Below are positions 32,433 to 39,749 of a stretch of 41,694 nucleotides of DNA, piece after piece (the stretch's first letter is position 1; the number at the start of each line of letters is the position of its first letter). The notes beneath the pieces were generated by a model. That model was given only the letters and a program-made list of their open reading frames with translations. It ran no database searches and was not told the origin of the DNA. Position numbers and translations under genes: made by a program. Source of the stretch: Bacteroides sp. UBA939 (GTDB lineage Bacteria; Bacteroidota; Bacteroidia; Bacteroidales; Bacteroidaceae); contig NZ_DBDF01000228.1 in the NCBI RefSeq assembly GCF_002293435.1, forward strand, positions 1,747 to 43,440, given 5' to 3'.

Positions 32433-34619
32433 TCAAAGCTCCAATTGATTTTTAACCAGTTTGTAATATCTTCCTTCCAAAGCAATCAGTTCTTCGTGTG
32501 TTCCGGTCTCTGCTATTCTGCCTTGGTCTATTACGATGATTTGCTCTGCATTTCTTACGGTACTCAACCGGTGTGCTACAACTACGGATGTTCTTCCTTT
32601 GAAGAAGGTTTGCAGGTTGTTCATGATGATGTGTTCGTTATTGGCATCCAGTGCGTTGGTTGCTTCGTCGAAGAAGATGAATTCTGGGTCTTTGTACACG
32701 GCGCGGGCTATGAGTATGCGTTGCTTCTGCCCCTGGCTTAGCCCATGTCCTTCCTGACCTATCTTAGTATTGTATCCCAAAGGCAATTCTTCTATGAAAT
32801 TGTGTATGTTCGCCACTTCAGCGGCATGACGCAGGCGTTTCTTGTCGATGTGCTCCACTCCGGGAGCAATGTTCCCGGCAATACTGTCAGAGAAAATAAA
32901 ACCATCCTGCATAACCACACCGCACCGCTTGCGCCATTCACGAATACTATAACTTCCCAATGGGGCATCCCCAATGAAGATATCGCCGCTCGCAGGCAAG
33001 TAAAACCCTAACAGTAGTTTAACGAGTGTTGTCTTTCCGCTTCCGCTCATACCCACAATGGCAGTTTGTCTGCCCGGAGGAATCACCAAACTCACATTGT
33101 CCAATGTTGGGTGTTCGCTTAGCGGGTCATATTTGAAGTTAACTTTTTGCAGTCTTATTTCTTTTCCTTCCGGTATTTCACGTATCAATTCATGTGTGGG
33201 GTTTTCTTCGTCCGGCTTGTCGCGCACTTCGCTCAGGCGATTCATACTCAGGCGTGCATCCTGCATATCGCGGGCAAAAGTAATGAGTTCGTTTACCGGA
33301 CTGTTCAATTGCCCGATGATATATTGTACGGACAGCATCATACCCAGTGTCATTTCTCCTTTCACTACCAAGCTTGCCACGAGTGCGGTAATCAGAAGAT
33401 TTTTACTTTGATTAATCAGTACCGCTCCTGAATCCTGATATTGTCGCAAAGCAAGACTTCTGATGTTTACCCTGAATAGCTTCGCCTGTATTCGTTCCCA
33501 TTCCCAACGCTTCTGTTGCTCGCAAGCACTGAGTTTTATTTCCTGCATACCGTTTACCAGTTGTACTACCGTACTTTGGTTGGCACTTTGTTGGGCGAAA
33601 CGCTTGTGGTCCAGTTCGGCGCGCTTCTTCATGAAAAGCCAGACGTATGCAACATACAAGGCGCTCCCGCCTATGAAAATAAAAAATATCATGCCGCTGT
33701 ACACCAGTAGTACAATACCGAAGATGATAATATTGAATACGGAAAAGATAACGCTGAGGCTGCTTCCCGTCAGGAAATCCTGTATGCGTTTATGGTCGTT
33801 AATGCGTTGCAGGATATCTCCCGTCATTTTACTGTCAAAGTAGCTGATAGGCATCTTCATCAGTTTGATAAGGAAGTCTGATATGAGAGCAATATTGATA
33901 CGCGTACCCAGATGTAACAGTATCCATCCTCGTATGAACTCTACGGCACTACTGCTGAAAGACAGCATCAGTTGGGCAATCAGTACCAGATAGATAAAAC
34001 CAAGATTCTGGTTGTTGATACCGAAGTCCACTACCGATTGTGTGAGGAATGGCAACATGAGTTGTAGCATGCTACCCAACAGTAGACCTAAAAGTAATTG
34101 CCCAACCATGTTTCGGTATGGGCGGAGATAAGAGTAAAGGAAACTAAAGCCTTTGCGGTTTACTTTGTCCTCTTCGTCCTCTATTGTATAAAATTCCGGT
34201 GTAGGTTCCAGTAATAATGCTACCCCTGTAGCTTCTCCATCCTTTTGCGAACTTAACCAGCAATTACAAAATTCTTCTTTGGTGTATTTTAGTTTTCCTG
34301 CACCGGGATCGGCTACCCAAACATACTTATCATTGAGTTTATATACTACGACAAAGTGTTGCTGGTTCCAATGTATGATGCAGGGCAAAGGAGCTTCCTT
34401 AAGCTTTTCATAACCCACTTGTACGCAAATACTGCGAAAACCTATCTTTTCTGCCGCTTCGCTGATGCCAAGCATGGATACTCCTTCACGGGTGATGAAT
34501 GACTTTTCCCTCAACCCTTCCAATGAATAGCGCTTGCCATAGAAAGCGGCTACCATGCGAAGGCAGGTAGGACCGCAATCCATGACATCGTGCTGAGTAT
34601 AGTAAGGAAAGTTTTTCAC
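32433..34619 (-). CDS. Peptidase-containing ABC transporter (C39 peptidase, PCAT)
   Basis: A 728-residue exporter. Residues 1-130 are a C39 cysteine peptidase with an intact catalytic set: Gln9, Cys15 (DCGPTCL), His88 (NQQHFVVV) and Asp104 (VADPG). It would cut leader peptides after a GG motif. Six membrane helices follow (about 165-445). The nucleotide-binding domain has Walker A GMSGSGKT (523-530), signature LSQGQ (627-631) and Walker B FIFFDE (647-652). Its ATG shares one base with the stop of the upstream thioredoxin gene. The likely substrate is the GG-leader peptide encoded at 37400-37600. Confidence 0.93.
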   Translation of the reverse strand: MKNFPYYTQHDVMDCGPTCLRMVAAFYGKRYSLEGLREKSFITREGVSMLGISEAAEKIGFRSICVQVGYEKLKEAPLPCIIHWNQQHFVVVYKLNDKYVWVADPGAGKLKYTKEEFCNCWLSSQKDGEATGVALLLEPTPEFYTIEDEEDKVNRKGFSFLYSYLRPYRNMVGQLLLGLLLGSMLQLMLPFLTQSVVDFGINNQNLGFIYLVLIAQLMLSFSSSAVEFIRGWILLHLGTRINIALISDFLIKLMKMPISYFDSKMTGDILQRINDHKRIQDFLTGSSLSVIFSVFNIIIFGIVLLVYSGMIFFIFIGGSALYVAYVWLFMKKRAELDHKRFAQQSANQSTVVQLVNGMQEIKLSACEQQKRWEWERIQAKLFRVNIRSLALRQYQDSGAVLINQSKNLLITALVASLVVKGEMTLGMMLSVQYIIGQLNSPVNELITFARDMQDARLSMNRLSEVRDKPDEENPTHELIREIPEGKEIRLQKVNFKYDPLSEHPTLDNVSLVIPPGRQTAIVGMSGSGKTTLVKLLLGFYLPASGDIFIGDAPLGSYSIREWRKRCGVVMQDGFIFSDSIAGNIAPGVEHIDKKRLRHAAEVANIHNFIEELPLGYNTKIGQEGHGLSQGQKQRILIARAVYKDPEFIFFDEATNALDANNEHIIMNNLQTFFKGRTSVVVAHRLSTVRNAEQIIVIDQGRIAETGTHEELIALEGRYYKLVKNQLEL

Positions 34620-36076
34620 TATTTCATTATGCCATCTAATACTTCTTTCAATTCAGGATAGTTACTGGGGCGTGGTAAATCCTTATGTAAAATTTCCCCT
34701 GTCGGACTGATTAATATATATCGTGGAATCTCATAATTATCTGTCCCATACACTTTCTTCTGAATATCCTGTTGTAAGTTGGAAGATGCTCTTAGATGAA
34801 AACCTGCCAATTTGTAGCTTTTGATACAGTTGTTCCAGGCCTTTTCCTGATTTTTCAGATCAATAGATACATATAAGGTAACTGCATCTTTGTATGTGCT
34901 CAGTATTTCTTCCACTTTGTCTTTATGGCTGAACTCTGCTCTGCACGGCATACACCAACTTGCCCATAAGTCTATGTACAAGTATTTTCCTTTTAGTTCT
35001 TCTACGTCTTTTAACTGCGAAAGAGAATCAATCTTTTCCTTAATAAATATCTGATCAGCAGAAAACTCATCTACAGAATCATTTTCTTCTTTTACTTTTT
35101 CATTTATGATAGCGGTGTATTCACTGTCGGGAAATTCTTCATTAAAAAACTTTTTCAATTTACTCAAATTCATTTCACCGGTATCATATTTTAATTGTAC
35201 CATACACGCATTACCTAATAAAGCCGATTGCATTTTCTTAGGAGCATACAAATATGTCATGTATGGTCCAAAAGTATCAGGATCATATCCTTCAGGGCAC
35301 CCTTGGTCTCGATAATAAAAATCTGAATATTTTGATACATATAATATTCTTGCAGGATACCCAAGTAACTCATGTGAAATAGGAATTGCTTTAAAAATGC
35401 TATCCACCTGTTTTCTGATAGCAATACTATCGTTAGGAGGGATGACTTTATTTCTTTGATGCTTTGACAATAACTGAAGAAAAAGAGCAATAATATCAGA
35501 ATTAAAAAACATGTGTATTTCTGTTTTGAGAACATTAGCAAATTCTGTTGTTACATTTGCTTTAAGCGGTAATGCTTCTATGGTACTAATATGGTTGGAA
35601 ACACCTCTTCTTTCATCTACAGTAGGAAGTACCGTATGAATATCTCTTTTATTATCAATGTATTCTGTAAAAACATCCTGCATCTTTATATAGTTATCAA
35701 GATCTGGATATTTGTCGAAATTTTCATATAGATATTGTTGCCCAACTTGATTATTCCCTTGAAAAGTGATATCATCTGTGCTTAAATGAACCTTTATAGA
35801 GTCATTTGGGAACAAGAGTATATTACATGATTTTTGATATTGCGGGAATTGGCAAAATATAAACATAAAAGATGAGACTTCTATCTCATAGCTAACGGGC
35901 TGTATATTCGTTGATACCAGCCTTATATCAGAGACTTTTTCATTATATCCACCGTCTATTGGTTTGTAGATGAAGACTTCACAATCCTTGTCCGGCGTAA
36001 AAGTTACAATTGCATTTTGAGCAAATACAGTTGTAATAGGTATAAACCAAAATAATATAAAATAAAAACTTCTCAT
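34619..36076 (-). CDS. TlpA-like thioredoxin-domain protein 2
   Basis: A 485-residue exported protein with a signal peptide (FYFILFWFIPITTVFAQ). Residues about 22-330 are a family-variable region without a recognised domain. Residues about 345-485 form a TlpA-like thioredoxin domain with active site WASWCMPC (Cys375 and Cys378) and a cis-Pro loop (YEIPRYILISPTGEI). It is one of two consecutive, non-identical thioredoxins. Its start overlaps the previous stop by one base (TAATG) and its stop overlaps the PCAT start likewise, so it is translated with the exporter. It probably acts on disulfides of the exported peptide or exporter in the periplasm. Confidence 0.85.
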   Translation of the reverse strand: MRSFYFILFWFIPITTVFAQNAIVTFTPDKDCEVFIYKPIDGGYNEKVSDIRLVSTNIQPVSYEIEVSSFMFIFCQFPQYQKSCNILLFPNDSIKVHLSTDDITFQGNNQVGQQYLYENFDKYPDLDNYIKMQDVFTEYIDNKRDIHTVLPTVDERRGVSNHISTIEALPLKANVTTEFANVLKTEIHMFFNSDIIALFLQLLSKHQRNKVIPPNDSIAIRKQVDSIFKAIPISHELLGYPARILYVSKYSDFYYRDQGCPEGYDPDTFGPYMTYLYAPKKMQSALLGNACMVQLKYDTGEMNLSKLKKFFNEEFPDSEYTAIINEKVKEENDSVDEFSADQIFIKEKIDSLSQLKDVEELKGKYLYIDLWASWCMPCRAEFSHKDKVEEILSTYKDAVTLYVSIDLKNQEKAWNNCIKSYKLAGFHLRASSNLQQDIQKKVYGTDNYEIPRYILISPTGEILHKDLPRPSNYPELKEVLDGIMK

Positions 36077-37263
36077 TATTGGATAAGGCTATCTAAAACT
36101 TGTACGAGTCTCTCTCCACGTAAATTTTTGGCAATAATACGATGATTATTATCCAGCAAGAAATTGGCAGGTATTGATTTGATTCCTAACCCTTTAACCA
36201 CTTTATTGGGCAATCCATTATAGTCTGTTCCAATAACATGAATAAAATCTTCACTATTATCTCTTTTTATAGCCTTTTCCCAAGCTTCTGAAAAGCGATC
36301 GAGAGATACAGCATAAATGTTTAATTTGCTCTTATATTTATTCAACGCCTCTTTCAAATAAGGAATTTCTTTTTGGCAAGGCGCACACCAACTTGCCCAG
36401 AAGTCAACCAAAATGTATTCACTTGTTACATCATTCAATGAAATTATTTTTTTTTCTGAGTTACACAATGACAAAACCACTTTAGCATCCATCGTCGTAT
36501 TCTGTTTATAAATCACTTCTCTTTCTTTATAGATTTGTTGCATACGAGCAGACATAAGTTCACTTTGTTTACTTGGATGTGCTGTTTTTTTATCTAAATT
36601 CTGGATATAAGTTGCTTGAGGAAATTTAGCTTTGATAAAACTTTTAAGTTTATTCAAACTATCACTACCTACATAGCTGCTATACTCTAATCTTAAAGCA
36701 AGAAAGTGACCATAAGCATTTTGGGGATGATCCGTAGTTTTTATCATGCTAATACTATTTCCTACAAGCTGTCTAGTATAGTATTCTACACTATCCACGC
36801 TTCCCGAAGTCTCTATTTTCTTCATTATAGGCTCAATAAACTTCGTCCGGAAATTATTATCCTCATTCTGTGCATCACTACCTTTGCCGGATATTATTAA
36901 ATATCCATCTAAATGATTTAGAAGGGGCTCTACTTGGACTCGCAACTTTGAATTAGGAGGGACTATAAAACCTGAGAGTCGACCTGGCTTACCCGGTCCA
37001 GTTTTTGAAAATGTTAGGTTTACATCTTCTTCTATCGGATGTTTTATTCTAAACCGTACCTTATTTTGCCCCTTTTTAATCTCTGCAGAGTCGAAAATAG
37101 CAAACTCATTACCTGACACCCACGTCTTAAATCCATGAATATAACACATTTGGGTTTCTTTTGTAAAAGAGTTATCTATAAATAAAGTTATTCTGGATGT
37201 ATTTTTATGAGAAGCACATCCAGAGAATAATAAAAAAATAAATATAGCAAATAAGTGTTTCAT
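36076..37263 (-). CDS. TlpA-like thioredoxin lipoprotein 1
   Basis: A 395-residue lipoprotein (signal LFAIFIFLLFSGC, lipid on Cys16). Residues about 22-240 carry a beta-rich region resembling DUF4369-type N-termini of Bacteroides TlpA proteins. The C-terminal thioredoxin domain has WASWCAPC (Cys293 and Cys296) and a cis-Pro segment (IKSIPANFLLDNNHRII). It opens the exporter gene block and overlaps the next gene by one base. With the VKOR upstream it could form a redox pair for the peptide cargo. Confidence 0.87.
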   Translation of the reverse strand: MKHLFAIFIFLLFSGCASHKNTSRITLFIDNSFTKETQMCYIHGFKTWVSGNEFAIFDSAEIKKGQNKVRFRIKHPIEEDVNLTFSKTGPGKPGRLSGFIVPPNSKLRVQVEPLLNHLDGYLIISGKGSDAQNEDNNFRTKFIEPIMKKIETSGSVDSVEYYTRQLVGNSISMIKTTDHPQNAYGHFLALRLEYSSYVGSDSLNKLKSFIKAKFPQATYIQNLDKKTAHPSKQSELMSARMQQIYKEREVIYKQNTTMDAKVVLSLCNSEKKIISLNDVTSEYILVDFWASWCAPCQKEIPYLKEALNKYKSKLNIYAVSLDRFSEAWEKAIKRDNSEDFIHVIGTDYNGLPNKVVKGLGIKSIPANFLLDNNHRIIAKNLRGERLVQVLDSLIQ

Positions 37264-37299
37264 GACAATAAGTGTTCTAAAGTAAAATTTTAAAAAGGC

Positions 37300-37372
37300 T
37301 CAGTTATGAAAAAATAATCATCTCTTTATATTCATCTTTAACACAAATCAACGATTATCACTTCATAACTGA
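37300..37372 (-). terminator. Long inverted repeat between the peptide gene and the exporter genes
   Basis: TCAGTTATGAA (37300-37310) is exactly inverted at 37362-37372, and a second block (ATAATC) extends the pairing after a 3-base mismatch. On the minus strand the hairpin is followed by GCCTTTTTAAAATTTT (37299-37284). It looks like a terminator or attenuator after the GG-peptide gene, allowing partial readthrough into the thioredoxin and exporter genes. The loop is long, so it could instead protect the peptide mRNA. Confidence 0.55.
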
Positions 37373-37399
37373 TTCCTCTTTAATTCAAGGCATCAAATA

Positions 37400-37600
37400 T
37401 TAGCTGCAACTAACTGATGCTATGTCTTGATAAGATTCTTTCAACGCTTTTTCAGCGGCAGCGGCATCCAAATCAGAATGAACTTTGGTCAACAGAATGT
37501 CACCATCGCCAAAATCAATAGTACATTGAACACCACCTTTAACTACACTCATCTGAACTTTATTCAGCTTGAATGCTTCAAAACTACTTAAATTTTTCAT
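37400..37600 (-). CDS. Double-glycine leader peptide precursor (candidate bacteriocin or signal peptide)
   Basis: A 66-residue precursor. Residues 1-23 are a leader of the GG type (FKLNKVQMSVVKGG, with hydrophobic residues at the positions before GG that C39 peptidases read). The predicted 43-residue core has exactly two Cys, at 26 and 65 (VQCTIDFGDGDILLTK ... DIASVSCS), able to join its ends by a disulfide, and is acidic with an Ala/Glu helix-forming middle (DAAAAEKALKES). The leader resembles those of Bacteroidales GG-type natural products. No radical SAM or lanthionine enzyme is adjacent, so the likely modification is the disulfide. It lies between the VKOR and thioredoxin/exporter genes. 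Confidence 0.75.
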   Translation of the reverse strand: MKNLSSFEAFKLNKVQMSVVKGGVQCTIDFGDGDILLTKVHSDLDAAAAEKALKESYQDIASVSCS

Positions 37601-37667
37601 TATAGCAAAAAAATAAATATTAATAAAAATGTTAGCTCAGATTTTTTTAAGCTGACTCTAAAACAGC

Positions 37668-37688
37668 TATTACTTCTCGAGAATAATA
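37668..37688. other. Near-perfect 21-bp palindrome between VKOR and peptide genes
   Basis: TATTACTTCTCGAGAATAATA, centred on CTCGAG, has one mismatched pair apart from its centre. It starts 4 bp after the VKOR stop on the minus strand and is followed there by GCTGTTTTAG. It could be a terminator or an operator ahead of the peptide gene. Confidence 0.4.
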
Positions 37689-37691
37689 TCT

Positions 37692-39224
37692 TTATGTCAA
37701 TACATATCTTAAATTTGATACTGGATACACTTCTGGTATATAACGCTTATTCACTATAACAGAGGGAGTTTTATTTATCCCTTGTTGGCGACAATATACT
37801 TGTTGTTTCATCCACAAGTCTTGCACCTCAGTAGTTATACTGTACTCATCCACCTCTTTAATGCGTTTTGTTTCATACCACTCTTCCAAGAGTTGCATTG
37901 CCTTATTCCAACCATCAATGTGATAAACAGTAATGATAATTTGTGCAATTTTCTCGCCCTGCCTATCATTTGGAAATGTCAGCAACACCAATGATACAGG
38001 AGCCTTTGAGGCTATTTCTTTTACATGGCGGTGAATTTTCGCACAATTTTTGCAATTAGGATTAGTTACTATCATCACTTCATTGTCGCCCGTTTCCTGA
38101 TTATGCAATGCAATATTCTGAGTTATCATTTCTTCTATTTGAGGTTGCAATGATAATAATTTCTGGAAAGCTTCCGGATTCAACAGACTTGCAAATCGAA
38201 TATCAAGTTGCTCTTTCTTTTTGCTTACTTTTAGCAATGTCTTTATTTGGAGCCAGCCAACGAGACAAATACTACCAATAGCAATTAACGAAAGTATGGT
38301 TTGGATAGAAAATACAGCCTTTAAACTTCCTTTCAATAGAAATAATGCAATCCCATTAATCCATATTATTAAGTTAATCAACATACAAAGAGCACATCCT
38401 TTACGGATTATAAAAACCTGATAAATAACGGAATAGATAGTAAACGCCAATGCAACGATACTGCATATAACACTAATATAGAAAAAGTCATGCGGTCGTA
38501 CGAGGGCAAATAGTACTAAAGTGCAGAAATAAATTAGCGCCAATTCTCCTAATCCCACGCCAATGATTTGTGAACCTTTAGAATGAAGCACTTCATTACA
38601 ATCAATAACCTTTCCGATATGACAAAAACGATGGAGAAACCGACTATTGATAGTCTCTTTATAAAGAATAGCGGAAGATACAAAAACACCTGCACACAAT
38701 GTAAATAGATAAAGTATCATTCCGGCGGAATAATGATTGCTTGTACCGAACAGAATAAGTAGAACCGCAAGTATGCCTGCTAATGGCAGTTTATGCTGTA
38801 GCACCCAAGCACTTGTATCTTTCAGCCAACAGTTCTTCTCTTGAATAGTGGCTTCTGTTACTTCACCCCATAAGATACCGCCAGTCCATTTCTGTAAGAA
38901 CTGTTGTCTGCTTACTCTTAAGTGTTGACCGTGAGGTATGGTAATAGTAACATGTGCTTTCTCTATTTTTTCAACCAGGCAGAAAGAAGAATCATTATCA
39001 TTAGTTATCGCAATACATGGACTTTCTAACTTATCAAGATATTCTTTGGGAAGTTGATATACCGCATTGTTGATATGAAGTGAGTCCAGCGCATCACTGA
39101 TACCCCGCATACTATCCCCTAACGGAGTATCGAGCAAACGATGCACAGTACTTCTGCTCACCTTTACGGATAATGCCTGTAAATAGCGATAAAGTATAAT
39201 TCTAGCATTGTCAACTTCAGCCAT
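37692..39224 (-). CDS. VKOR-family disulfide-forming membrane protein with C39-like and thioredoxin-like domains
   Basis: A 510-residue three-part protein. Residues 1-125 resemble a C39 peptidase fold but lack the catalytic Cys box, so it may bind leaders without cutting. Residues about 145-335 are a VKOR domain with five helices and all four redox cysteines: Cys201 and Cys209 (CHIGKVIDC, the 8-residue spacing of VKOR loop cysteines) and Cys277/Cys280 (KGCALCML), with the conserved Ser near 215. Residues about 380-510 form a thioredoxin-like domain with CKNC (391-394) and cis-Pro in KTPSVIV. It would oxidise thiols at quinone expense. It lies 17 bp after the DUF3244-like gene. Confidence 0.88.
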   Translation of the reverse strand: MAEVDNARIILYRYLQALSVKVSRSTVHRLLDTPLGDSMRGISDALDSLHINNAVYQLPKEYLDKLESPCIAITNDNDSSFCLVEKIEKAHVTITIPHGQHLRVSRQQFLQKWTGGILWGEVTEATIQEKNCWLKDTSAWVLQHKLPLAGILAVLLILFGTSNHYSAGMILYLFTLCAGVFVSSAILYKETINSRFLHRFCHIGKVIDCNEVLHSKGSQIIGVGLGELALIYFCTLVLFALVRPHDFFYISVICSIVALAFTIYSVIYQVFIIRKGCALCMLINLIIWINGIALFLLKGSLKAVFSIQTILSLIAIGSICLVGWLQIKTLLKVSKKKEQLDIRFASLLNPEAFQKLLSLQPQIEEMITQNIALHNQETGDNEVMIVTNPNCKNCAKIHRHVKEIASKAPVSLVLLTFPNDRQGEKIAQIIITVYHIDGWNKAMQLLEEWYETKRIKEVDEYSITTEVQDLWMKQQVYCRQQGINKTPSVIVNKRYIPEVYPVSNLRYVLT

Positions 39225-39241
39225 GATTATCTTTTAAAGGG

Positions 39242-39643
39242 TTATAAAGTAAAGCTTCCTTCAAATAAGCTTCCGTTAGAGATAATTTCAATAATGTAGC
39301 TTCCGCTATTTTCTCCATTCAAATCAATAGAAACATCATTCAAATTATTACAATTCCTTGTATAAACTACATCTCCAGTGCTTTCATCGAATATATTGAT
39401 TGAAATATCAGAAAGTGCATTTTCAAAAGTGACAGTTATTACATTATTATATAGATAAGCATAAACTGATTGAAAAGAAATAGTGCGTCTTATAGGAGTG
39501 TCTTTGTCAGTACCACCTGTTTTATCTTTGGGCTTTGTTTCCTTAGAACATTGTAGTATGATTTCCCGCCCTCCATTAAAAGCTTGAGCATAAATATTGG
39601 TACTTCCTGTAAATAGTAAAAAGAAAAGGATTAATGTCTTCAT
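39242..39643 (-). CDS. Small secreted DUF3244-like protein
   Basis: A 133-residue protein with a signal peptide (LILFFLLFTGSTNIYAQ). The mature part has one predicted beta-sandwich domain of the DUF3244 type, similar to Por-tail-like modules (LYNNVITVTFENALSDISIN, ENSGSYIIEI), ending in EGSFTL. Two Cys are present in the mature chain. It heads the VKOR operon, directly behind the phased-repeat promoter. DUF3244 proteins are often found near TPR regulators in Bacteroides; function unknown. It could be an immunity, receptor or cargo protein. Confidence 0.7.
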   Translation of the reverse strand: MKTLILFFLLFTGSTNIYAQAFNGGREIILQCSKETKPKDKTGGTDKDTPIRRTISFQSVYAYLYNNVITVTFENALSDISINIFDESTGDVVYTRNCNNLNDVSIDLNGENSGSYIIEIISNGSLFEGSFTL

Positions 39644-39673
39644 AATAAGTTTTTTTAGTCGATTAATATGCTA

Positions 39674-39749
39674 CAAAGTTAGCAGCATATTACACAGGGC
39701 AGTGCCTAAAAAGTGCCCGATTTTCTATAAAAAACGCCTAAAAAGTGCC
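39674..39749 (-). promoter_or_regulatory. Promoter with four phased GGCACT-like half-sites
   Basis: Minus strand: GGCACT (39749-39744), GGCGTT (39738-39733), GGCACT (39717-39712) and GGCACT (39706-39701) lie at spacings 11, 21 and 11 bp, all on one face of the helix. The 14-bp word GGCACTTTTTAGGC occurs twice. A -7-like TAACTTTG (39681-39674) follows the last half-site after 19 nt, so that site takes the place of the -33 box. This suggests activator-dependent transcription of the downstream operon. The first half-site abuts the TAG of the regulator gene. Confidence 0.6.

Noticed and set aside
37400..37600. Precursor as a radical-SAM-modified or lanthipeptide product
   Set aside because: No radical SAM, LanM/LanBC or other modifying enzyme lies near; only redox proteins do.
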